From Maniola hyperantus (Eukaryota; Arthropoda; Insecta; Lepidoptera; Nymphalidae): a stretch of DNA of 64,000 nt. Both the position numbers and the translations under genes were made by a program. This document shows, piece by piece, positions 23,686-35,600 of the stretch. Under the pieces are notes generated by a model that saw only the letters and a list, made by a program, of their open reading frames with translations, was not told the origin of the DNA and made no database searches. Position 1 is the first letter of the stretch. Each line of letters begins with the position of its first letter. The DNA is taken from the NCBI RefSeq assembly GCF_902806685.2, contig NC_048550.1:11203383-11267382 (forward strand), in the 5' to 3' direction.

Positions 23686-26600
23686 GTGAGCTCTTTGTTA
23701 TGACGCTGTTTTTAAAGAATTTTATGTTGTGTTTTTGCAATTACTATGATTTATATGATTGGCCTTCGAATTTTAACATTAAATGTTTTGATTTGAGTAG
23801 AATGTAGATGTTTTTGTTCTGATCTACTTCTCAGGGCTTCTTACCATCTTACCAGTTATGTCAATTACTATCCTTTATAAGTAATCGAACAATATGGTAT
23901 AGTATGCGGTAGAAAATATTGTACATCAACCTTTAGAAGGAGATAGTGGATTTGTAGAGCCATTGTCTATGTTGTTGAGACCAACAAAACGTCATAAAGG
24001 TATGAGTGACAGAGACAACGCTCTACAAAGCCGAAATGTTACTCTAAAGGCTGATGTGCATTACTTTCTGCCGCATACTGTATGAACATTTCTTGTTAGT
24101 GTTTCATGACAGAAAGCCTCACTTCTGCCACTTGAAATGCAAAGTAGTTAAGTATAGAACTTATACAATATTAATAAACTAGCAGTTGCGCGCGACTGCA
24201 TAAAATTTCTGCTTTCTATGGAAAGATCTATAGATCTATCAGAAATTTTCCTGCTGCCTTAAGCCTAGGTAAGTAAAGGCCTTACTTACCTACTCACTCA
24301 GTCTCACCTTAGGGCACGGAACCCAGAATAACTAAATGCCAATTTTCGTATCTCTTTCAAAAACACAGGACTTTCATATAACCTTTCAACCATCATTTTA
24401 CATTTAGATGTTCTGTCCCGTTTTAGCAATATTAAAAAGAAAAAGATGCAGATAAATAACAAAATCGGCGCCATTGTTTATTAGTACTGACATCATAATA
24501 ATTAGCCCACAACAAGGAAAACTAATAATGTTACAAGATCTTTGTACATCATTAAATGATATTTCTGTATGTATTTTCCTCAAAATTAATTATATGATCA
24601 TTAAAATAACCTTAATATCCAATCCATACTACTTAATATCTTAATGCTTCACATTCACAATATAAGTATGGATAGTGTGTCTGTCTGTCTATTAGCTTTT
24701 CATAGCCCATCTGTTTAACCGATTTTAACATAGCGGTACAAAAATAGCGTACATCCAGATGAATATCAAAGAGTTCCCCAAGTTATATGCAATATAAATT
24801 CAAACTGAAAAGTTTCTGGCATCGATTTGGTACATATTTATATTTTTTTTTAAAGATAGCTTGCATCTCAAAGACAGATATAGGCTATGTTTAATCCCGG
24901 AAAATCAAAGAGTTCCAATGGCATTTAAAAAAAACTGAATATGTGCTTATGCTCGCGACTTCGTCCGTGTGGACTACACCAATTTCAAACTCCTATTTCA
25001 CCCCCTTAGGGGTTGAATTTTCGAAAATCCTTTCTTAGCAAATGCCTATGACATAATGGCTATCTGCATGCCAAATTTCAGCCCGATCCGTCCAGTAGTT
25101 TGAGCTGTGCGTTGGTAGATCAGTCAGTCAGTCACCTTTTCCTTTTATATATTTAGATATTTGTTACAGAAAAAAGCCAAAGGAAGTGTCCTTCTGGAGC
25201 TTGTGTTTCAACATCTGGAACTTATAGAAAAGGATTACTTTGGACTGCAGTTCACAGAAAATGGTTCACCACCGAATGCAACCAACACTGAGATTACGGT
25301 AATACTTTATGATATTGACTACTTTTTAGGGTTCCGTACCTCAAAAAGAAATATGGAACCCTTAAGGGATCACTTTGTAGACAACAAGTCTGTCAAGAAA
25401 CCTACAGGGTATGTCCCGTTGACCTAGAATCATGAAATTTGGCAGGTAGGTAGGCCTTATAGCAGCCATAAGGGAAAAAAATCTGAGAACGGTGAATTTG
25501 TGGTTACATCACACACAAAAAATTAAATTGTGGTCATGAACTAATAATTAGTGTTTTCAGTTTTCAAAGTAAGATAACCATATCAAGTAGGGTATCATAT
25601 GAAAGGGCTTCACCTGTGCATTTTAAAACAGATTTTTATTTATTTTTATGTATTATTGTTTTTGATTTATCGTGCAAAATGACGAAAAAATACGACTGTA
25701 GTATGGAACCCTCGGTGCGCGAGCCTAACTCGCACTTGGCCGGTTTTTTATGCAACTTTTCAGGAAAAAATCATGAGATGAGGTTGTTTCTAGAAATTTT
25801 ATTGATCACCATCATCTTATCATCTTCAACTTTTCAGAATTTTTCAAAATTCATGAGATGAGGTTACTCATAAGTCATAACTTTAATGTCGGCAGGAAAG
25901 GCATTCCGAACCAGTGGTAGATGCATCCGACTATTCGTAAGCACTTGTAAAAGTTTATACGAATAAAAAAAGATTTTCATTTCATTTTTTTTCATTTTAA
26001 TTCCTTGATTGATTGAACATCTGTTTAGTTATCACAGCTTAGAAAAGCAAAAGCCATAGTAATCCACAATCTTATATGTAAATTACTTAAGTGCTTATAT
26101 TTTCTGTTTATTGAATACTGATTTTGAAATAAATACTTAATTGAGGAAACAAAATTTCCTGTTCAATTCTAATGCACAATAATACTTATATGTTCTAAAT
26201 TTTCCCTCATAACTACTTATATATTCCAAAAAAATATATAATCTAACCTATTCTATTCTATATAAATAATACACATGTGTATAATATCATGTGTTAAAAA
26301 CCGGCCAAGTGCGAGTCTGCCTCGCGCAACGAGAGTTCCGTACTACAGTCGTATTTTTTCGACATTTTGCACGATAATTCAAAAACTATGATGCATAAAA
26401 ATAAATAAAAATCTGTTTTAGAATGCTCAGGTGAAGACCTTTCATAATAAATTATGATACCCCATTTGATATAGTTATCTTACTTCGAAAATTGAAAATA
26501 CTAATTTTTAATTCATGACCACAATTTAATATTTTTTGTGTGATGTAACCACAAATTCAGGGTTTTCAGATTTTTCCCCTAATGTCTGCTATAAGACCTA

Positions 26601-29600
26601 CCTACCGGCTGAATTTCATGATTCCAGGACAACGGGAAAGTACCCTGTAGGTTTCTTGACAGACCAACAGACAGACAGACAACAAAGTGATCCTATAAGG
26701 GTTCCGTTTTTCCTTTTGAGGTACGGAACCCTAAAAAGTATATATATATCTATAAATAGGAAATATAATAATTTATACTATACATAATTTATATAATATG
26801 TATTAAAACCACACTTCATTGCACTTGCATTAATAAAGCACTTAAAGCCAATACACTTTTTATCAATTCACTATCAATGATAAAAACTGTCCACTACTAT
26901 AATAATAAACAAGATGGTCAAGTGTGACTTTGACTCACACACAGAGAGGGTTCTGTCCCATTTTGTATTTGGACAGAGGATTTGGCATTAATGATTTCCA
27001 GATTTATTCCTTTTCTTGTGCCACAAGGCCATACTGCTATGTGTTGACGAAAAAATAATAATTACTTTACTAAATCACATAAAGATGGCGCTGTTCGTCA
27101 TTAACTTGCAGTGTTCTTCGAGTGAGACTCGCACTTGGCGGGTTTTTAGAAATGTACACTTTAATATTTGACATGATATTATTTTTAGCTTGTTACAATC
27201 AGACACCATAAGTGTTCCGTTTGTACTATTGAGTTATCATCATGATCAACCCATCGCCGGCTCACTACAGAGCATGGGTCTCCTCTCAGAGTGAGAAGGG
27301 TTTTTGGCCATAGCCATGGCCACGCTGGCCATGTGCGGATTGGTTGACTTCACACACCTTTGAGAACATTATGGAGAACTCTCAGGCGTGCAGGTTTCCT
27401 TACGATGTTTTCCTTCACCGTTAAAGCAAGTGATATATAATTAATTAAAACGCACATAACTCCGAAAAGTTCGAAGTGCGTGCCCGAAATCGAACCACCG
27501 ACCTCCGATTAGAAGGCGGACATCCTAACCACTAGGCTACCACAGCTTGCAGTGTAGTACTATTGAGTATGGAACCCTAACAATAAGTACTATTATAAAC
27601 CAAGATTATGTAAATGATAATGACTCATTTAACACTTGAACCATGAAATTAAACCTTAGCATTAGGATGTCATGCTTTAATGTTCAATTTCCCACACTAT
27701 CATCCTTGCTGACTCATTTTCTTGGATATTTTTTTTTAATTTTATGACTAAGTTTTTAATTAGGAGTCAAGTCTTTTAAACAGGAATCGATGCTCGAAGT
27801 GTGCACACATCAGTTTTATATTTTTTTACTTTGTGCAGTTTTGTGTAATTTTTTTGTGAAACTTCATATTTAATTACCCATAATAATATGTGAGTAAAAA
27901 ATATTGATTTGTGTGAATGAAGATTCACCATTTTAATTACGATTAAGCAATGCAACGTTCCTATAAGTACGCGCTAACCCGGTGCGGGCGAGCGCGAGTA
28001 AAGTGCGGGTGTGCTGTCCGTCCCACCGCCTTCTCCGATTGCCATCTCGATCTGTCACGGATTATTCATTGCTTGGTGTTGTCACTTGACTCCCATATTC
28101 GAGTTACACTTTATACACGAGGTGTTTTGAGCCAGACGAGTAATTTTTAGGGTTCCGTACCTCAAAAGGAAAAACGGAACCCTTATAGGATCACTTTGTT
28201 GTCTGACTGTCTGTCTGTCTGTCAAGAAACCTACAGGGTACTTCCCGTTGACCTAGAATCATGAAATTTGGCAGGTAGGTAGATCTTATAGCTGACATTT
28301 GGGGAAAAATCTGAAAACCGCGAATTTAGGGTTAGATCACACAAAAAAAATTTAATTGTAGTCATGAACTAATAATTAGTATTTTCAACTTTCGAAGTGA
28401 GTGACTATATCAAGTGGGGTATCATATGAAAGGTCTTCACCTGTACATTCTAAAACTGATTTTTATTTCTCGACTCTAGTATCATAAGGTCGGATGTGGA
28501 TTTTTGCTACTTTTCAGGAGAGCCAAAACAAAAATGCTAGGGAAATCGGGTCATAATTTCTAAACTACTAGAGATACAATTTCAGTTGTTTTTGTAATAT
28601 TTAACACTTAACTGTACCTATCATTAACCATTACTAGAAATACTTTATCATTAATAAATAAAATATAAACTCACAATTTCATCAAAATGGACGATATGCG
28701 ACTTTATGCTGGTAATATTCGTAACTGTGCTAAAAAATTGTGTGCATAAGTTGTAAACCGACTTTATGGCTGCAATTTTTACTATTACAAATTTGAAATA
28801 AAAGTCGGATCTATTACTTAATATTTCATAATACGTCTTAACTGATTATACATAAGTAATATTCGGACAAAAGATCACAGTAGTTATCTCACAAAAATCA
28901 TTTAGGAGTTTTGTGAGATAGCAACAATGTACCTATCTGATTTTTCTGAAACTGATTAGTTAGATCTGAAACATAATAATTGCATTCGCCCGATAGTCTG
29001 ACCATTGCATCCGTGTAAACCTTGTGACTTCTGAATGAATGAAAATAACATTAATAAATTCACAAATAAAGCCCATTAATTAAAAACAACGGCCAAGAAT
29101 TGGAAAAAAAAATTACAAAGTAATTAGAAACCTACAGTGGGCCAAACATTTTTTGTGGAATTGCATACATGACGGTTACATCAATATAGAAATCTAAAAC
29201 ATGCCAACATAGCCTGATTTTCCTTATAATGATTAGGTACGTAAAGTAAGAATGGAGGTCAACAGGTACCTAGGTACTGCAAAAGTTGGTTATATTTTAC
29301 AGTGGATAATGGTTTCTCATTATGTCGTATATTGGGCGAAAGCGGGGAAGAATTTTAAGTTTATATGTACCTATAACATACTAATGAAATACAAAAAAAT
29401 CTTTTTAAATTAATAACACCCAACATTATTGCGTTAGTTGTAGCCAGAATTCTGAAAATCCCCGCCGTTCTTATTTTTTTTTGATATAACAAACGGTCCT
29501 GATATATCACCTTTGTAAAGGGATGTGGTCTTTAAAAATATGTTGTAGTGCCAAATCAAACTTATCAAAAAGTTTTGTTCCTTCGCATGTTCTTGTAAAC

Positions 29601-32600
29601 TGTGACCAATCTCTTAGTTTAGTAATCTGCATTGTTTTCAGCTGTTCCCTTTTTTTCTATTTGTGCATGGATTACATCTTACTCCACGTAGGTACATGTT
29701 GCATTTTAGCATGAAGCTTGTGATTTATCACCTTTTAGTGTGGTAATCCTTATAACAATCATAAGTAAGCCATAACGATTATCATGCTCCGATTTTGTGG
29801 TCTGATAATTGTGTCGGTCATAAGACCGACACAATTATCAGACCACAAAGTCAATTCTTCAACAATTTCGAGAATACTTTGTTTCTTCTCTAGTAGATTA
29901 ATGAAATAAGACAAGATACTGTTTTATTCCTTCCGCTGCAGCTGATGTTTTCAGACCACATTAAAGTAGCAACACTGCTGGTAGCATCATGAATCGTTTT
30001 TAAGGTGCAGAAACTACGCAGGTATAAGGATTTACTGTTAGTCAAATCCGGCATTGCCACTTTTGTAATAAAAAAATACTTTCTGCTTTCTTGAAAACTC
30101 CATTGCTTCGGTTTCGACTGTTCTTTTTAACAGATACTTTTTTAAACTGTTTCTTTCGTGTTTTAGTTAAGTTTTTTTATTTTTTTACTTTCACTTTTAT
30201 TAGTTGTTTAATTAATAAATTAATTTATACTACATTTATATTTAAATTAACATAATCTAAAGCTTCCTATAATTAGGTGTGTTTCGTTAGAATCACTATC
30301 ATCACATATTGTAGGTGCCTTATAATTTCTGCTCTCGATTAATATCAAATTCGGTCGATTATAAGACGGGTAACGAAGAAAAAAATTGATTAGGTACTCT
30401 AATTTTTTAAGGCTACCTTAAAAACTAGGGCAATAAATTTTTGAACTGATGATTTGAACTATGAATCATAAAAAACACCATAAATGCACGGTTTTTTGCT
30501 TAGTGGGGTATTATTATAATATATGTTTAGATTTCCATGCTGTGATTTTCGTGGTCCTAAAAGATTTTCTAGTCTATATTTTCAAAATGTCTTCAGCTTT
30601 ATTCTGGCTCTTTACTTTTTTCCCGCAGTTTAGTCCAAAATTTTGGTGAAATAGGATGGATCTCTTACCTATTAATCACATCAACTTTAATGTAGTCACA
30701 AACAAAAAGCTTTATTTCAACTTACTTCCATGAATTTTATTGCAAAATCATTTATATTACAAGGCAAAAAGTCTTAAATGATTCACAGTCCAAATATTAA
30801 TACAAAAAATTCGAAGCATAACATCTGTTGTGATTTTACCTAACTAAATTATTACATATTTTAGAAGCAGAAGTGCGTAACTGCAGTACCAGCTAGTATT
30901 ACAAATAAACTTATTTCGTAGCATAATGGTCGAACTCAAAATACATCTATCATTTTTCTCCATTGCTTTGGTGCATACATACGCAAGTCAAAAAATATAA
31001 TTATGGTTCTCCAAATTTTTAGAATGTGTTCAGATACGACATTATGCATGTATTTATCTTTGCAACGAAAAGAGATAGAAATACTGGTGTCAGCTTGGCA
31101 GAAAGAGCCCGAAATGCTCATTACCTTTATGTAAAAAAGTGAGTTTGGTCGGAGGTACACATCCGACCTTATGATACTAGAGTCGAGATTTATTTTTATG
31201 CATCATAGTTTTTGAATTATCGTGCAAAATGTCGAAAAAATACGACTGTAGTACGGAACCGTCATTGCGCGAGCCTGACTCGCACTTGGCCGGTTTTTTT
31301 TTATTGAATTCTATTCTACGTACAGCTCGTGGGTTCTAGGAAAACGTTTTACGCGTAGAATATCTTACAATCGTCTTGTTCACTTTCCCGCGCCGATCTG
31401 GAAATTGCAGGCACATGTTGCGTGAAATGCTTGTGATTACGTTGCATAGTAATATGTATGTTTCTAATACATTGTGTTTAACTTATCATAATATATTATC
31501 AAGTGCCCATATGTCATATAATCACTTAAGGGTGGAATTTCAAAAAATCCTATCTTAGTAGATACCTACTTTTTACAAAGAACACACCCTCCAAGTTTCG
31601 TGTCGCTAGGACCAGCAGTTTAGGTTGTGCGTTGATATATATTAAGTCAGTCAGTCAGGACTTTGAGTTTTATATATTATACAGATTTTATTCCTTTACA
31701 AGTTAGCCCCTGATTGCGACCTCACATGGTGGTATGTGAAGATACAGACTAAGATGGTAGCGGGCTAAGCTGGAAGGGATATGGCAGTTTCTACATGGAG
31801 TCGCACCGGAACGTACGAGACCATAGCCTCTCACCAGACCAGAGACCATTTAGAAAATATAAATTCCCAACTTGCCCCTGCCAGTAATTTTTAGTTTTCA
31901 TCACACTTGCTCATAAAGTGACTCTAATTTCACCGCAATTAGGCACTGTATGATGACACCTATAATAATCAAACTGTGACTTTTTCATTGCTATTATTCA
32001 CAAGTGAGTTATAGTTTATTTTATTTTATTGGTTGAGTTGCTTTGTTCTTAAAAAAGTTTCAATGCAAAAAAGATCGTGTTCAATAGGTAGGTAGTACAA
32101 ATAAATTTTTAGTATTATTTTCTTCACAAGTGTGTTGAAAAATGTCGTATGATACACGTGTGTATTAATGATTACCGTCCTCGGCTATCTTAAGACCCTT
32201 ACCTGACGGCTCGAGTCTCAATGGCGCCTCAGCGGTAATCACCAACATTACACACTTGTACCATAATGTACTATTACCTACTGAATTTCCACTCCTTGTT
32301 CCAGCGTTGGCTAGACAGTGGCAAGTCAGTGAAGAAGCAAGTAGGTGTGAACGCGCAGTTCTGGCTTGCCGTGCGTTTCTACCCGCCCGAGCCTTGCCGC
32401 CTCGCGGAGGAGTTTACGAGATACCTCCTGTGCTTGCAGCTGAGGAAACTGTTGTTGGATGGTAGAATGACTGCCCCTAAGAACACAGCTTTGTTGCTTG
32501 CATCTTTTACTGTACAAGGTATGTATAATAATCTACTTAGGTATCTCGTAGTTATGTGCTATAAAACCATCGAAGTACCTATAGGTGTACCTACCTAATT

Positions 32601-35600
32601 TTTAGGGTTACGTACCTCAAAAGGAAAAACGGAACCCTTATAGGATCACTTTGTTGTCTGTCTGTCTGTCGGGTCAAGAAACTTACAGGGTACTTCCCGT
32701 TGACCACTTACAAATCTTATGTTAAAACTAGCTTATGCTCGCGACTTCGTCCGCGTGGACTACATAAATTTCAAACCCCTATTTCACCCCCTTAGAGGTT
32801 GAATTTTCAAAAATCCTTTCTTAGCGGATGCCTACGTCATAATAGCTATCTGCATGCCAAATTTCAGTCTGATCCGTCTAGTTGTTTGAGCTCTGCGTTA
32901 ATAGATCAGTCAGTCAGTCACCTTTTCCTTTTATATATTTAGACTAAGTACAGTACGCGGCCGAAAGTAAAATACATCGGCCTTTAGAATGACATTTCGG
33001 CTTTGTAGAGCGTTGTCTCTGTCACTCATACTTATATGACGTTTTGTCGGTCTCAACGACAGAGACAATGCTCTACAAATCCGCTACCTCCAGGTCTATG
33101 TACATTATTTCTGCCGCGTACTGTACTTACCTTACCATCACTACCCTTATTATAAATGCGAAAGTGTGTTTGTTTGTTGGTTTGTCCTTCAATCACGTCG
33201 CAACGGAGCAACGGATCGACGTGATTTTTTGCATGGGAGTGGTTAAAGACCTGGAGAGTGAGTGGCTACTTTTTATCCCGGAAAATCAAAGAGTTTCCCG
33301 GGATTATAAAAACCTAAATCCCAAAAATGAAGGCGCGGGCATCAGCTAGTATACTATACTTGTGCAATTTCGGTTGATATAAAAGTTTAATGTAAAATAT
33401 GTTTGCATCACCATGGAAACAGTGCTTATTAATATATTAGGACACAAGGATAAATAATAGAGCATAATATTCTAATTATAGTTGTATCTACGCAAATATG
33501 ACAACAGTAGATAACAACTTAAATATAATAATATTAATATTGTACTACATTTAAGATAGCATTGTTATTTAATTAATGAAGAATTTTGTATGTATTTCCT
33601 TACCTTCCATCTTAGACGGCATAATCACAATATATAAGTCCCGCAAATTGCTACTGCGCTGCAACCATGTCTCATTAACATCGAAATGACGTCATTTTGA
33701 CATCAATTGACGTATATTTAATTAAAAATATACCATCAGCTCGAAACTTCAGTCTAGTGCTGACGTCACTAAAATGGCGACCACGCGCATTAACGATTTG
33801 CGGGACTTGTATCACCAGGTGAGATTGCAGTGAAGGGCTAACTTGTAGCTGAATAAAAAACCTTCTTTTTGAACTAGTGCCATAGTTTTTACATTGTAAA
33901 TGCGAAAGTGTGTCTGTCTGTCTGCTAGCCTTTCACGGCCCATCCGTTCAACCGATTTTGACGAAATTTGGTACAGATATAGCTTGCATCCCGGGGAAGG
34001 ACATAGGCTACTTTTTATCCCGGAAAATCCAAGAGTTCCCACGGGATCTTTGAAAACCTTAATCCACGCGGACGAAGTCGCGGGCATCATCTAGTAATAT
34101 CATAAAAGTTGACATAAAAGAAATATTTTTGATTTTCAGCGGAAATAGGAGACTACAACGCGACGGAACACCAACCGAACTACTTATCCGAACTAAGCTT
34201 AATTCCCAAACAAACGGCTGAAGACGAGAGACGCATAAGAGAGCTGCACAAGCTGCATAGAGGACAATCTCCCGCGGATGCTGAGGCGAACTTTCTGGAG
34301 CATGCGAAGAGATTAGACTGCTATGGGGTGGAATCACATCCCGCTAAGGTATGTATAACGCGTAAAATTTAACCCCTCACGCGCTTTTTTAACTTTGTGT
34401 CAAATTTCATGTCAAAAGTAGGATTTTAGTCCTTATTATACTTTTAACCAGTACTTTTGACATGTCAGTTGACACATAGAGTTAAAATGGCGCGTGAGGA
34501 GTCATTTTGTACGGACTATCAAATCACAAAACCCAATCATCCCCCCAAAAAGTCAGGCATGTATAAAATATTTCTCCGGAAAATGATAATTAATGCTTGG
34601 CGGTTAATTTATTTAGATGATTTAAGAGGCACTTAAATTGTAAGATGCATCTCACTATTGAGGGTTAAAGTAATAGCTTAGTTTCCAAAGTCGCCCGCCA
34701 ACATTTTACGATTTTGTTTTCATTTAATTTAATTTAATTTAATTTATTTTATTTTATAGAGACAAACAGTTACAATTAGTTAACTAGATAGTATATATAT
34801 ATAAACACTTAAACCAAAGCAGTCTCCAATGAGAAATTAACACTTATAATAAAGAATTATGTCCACAACACACGGGCATAGTATGCGTATGAAAAACTAG
34901 GTATCGTCGTGTTCCAGAACAGCGTACGCGTCAACACATTCTCGTGGAGCAAAATCGTCAAGATCTCCTTCAAGAAGAAGCAGTTCTTCATACAGCTCAA
35001 ACGAGAACCTGTAAGTAAAGGAGATATTCATTGGCGTGACGTCAATCGGTATCGTCGTATTCCGGAACAGCGTACGCGTCAACACCTTCTCATGGAGCGA
35101 AATCTTCAAAATCTTCAAGAAGAAGCAGTTCTTCATACAGCTCAAACGAGAACCTGCAAGTAAAGGAGATATTCATTGGCGTGACGTCAATCGGTATCGT
35201 CGTATTCCGGAACAGCGTACGCGTCAACACCTTCTCATGGAGCGAAATCTTCAAAATCTTCAAGAAGAAGCAGTTCTTCATACAGCTCAAACGAGAACCT
35301 GTAAGTAAAGGAGATATTCATTGGCGTGACGTCAATCGGTATCGTCGTATTCCGGAACAGCGTACGCGTCAACACCTTCTCATGGAGCGAAATCTTCAAA
35401 ATCTTCAAGAAGAAGCAGTTCTTCATACAGCTCAAACGAGAACCTGTAAGTAAAGGAGATATTCATTGGCGTGACGTCAATCGGTATCGTCGTATTCCGG
35501 AACAGCGTACGCGTCAACACCTTCTCATGGAGCGAAATCTTCAAGATCTTCAAGAAGAAGCAGTTCTTCATACAGCTCAAACGAGAACCTGTAAGTAAAG

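Larger units (their letters stand above)
23686..25169. other. Ptpmeg intron 1
   Basis: Besides the MITE (23897-24083) it carries a Helitron-like partial copy near 24661-24945 (GTGTGTCTGTCTGTCTATTA core) directly joined to a reverse Lep1-like Helitron near 24947-25157 that runs up to the exon 2 acceptor region. The rest is unremarkable AT-rich sequence. Confidence 0.65.
28469..31187. mobile_element. 2.7-kb DNA transposon with 30-bp TIRs and ATTT TSD
   Basis: The left end 28469-28498 (CTCGACTCTAGTATCATAAG...) is a perfect reverse complement of the right end 31158-31187, over 30 bases. Both ends are flanked by ATTT (28465-28468, 31188-31191), a 4-bp target duplication. The interior on the - strand (about 30150-29540) carries a decayed transposase-like frame. 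The superfamily cannot be assigned from the ends alone; few DNA transposon groups make 4-bp duplications, and the ends do not look like piggyBac (TTAA) sites. Confidence 0.9.
28147..31290 (+). repeat. GGGTTCCGTACC-family repeat split by a transposon
   Basis: The 5' part (28147-28468, ending CTGATTTTTATTT) and the 3' part (31192-31290, starting ATTTTTATGCATCATAG and ending in CACTTGGCCGG) form one family copy when the 28469-31187 insertion and one ATTT are removed. This is a clean pre-insertion comparison, because intact copies exist in the window. Confidence 0.88.
25299..32304. other. Ptpmeg intron 2, TE-rich
   Basis: 7-kb intron carrying two GGGTTCCGTACC-family copies (25328-25748 and reverse 26299-26737), a LINE tail (25870-25990), a SINE (27238-27547), a dispersed GC-rich repeat (27960-28145, related to 48240-48370 and 4160-4205), a family copy interrupted by a 2.7-kb DNA transposon (28147-31290), a diverged Lep1 copy (31535-31685) and a reverse LINE tail (31690-31860). 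Confidence 0.65.
32519..34139. other. Ptpmeg intron 3, almost entirely transposon-derived
   Basis: In order: GGGTTCCGTACC-family piece (32601-32705), reverse Lep1 (32727-32942), MITE (32947-33128), Helitron-like copy (33140-33350), MITE with AAGTCCCGCAAAT ends (33637-33812), LINE-tail fragment (33816-33860), Helitron-like copy (33893-34096). Only short unique pieces remain. Confidence 0.7.
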
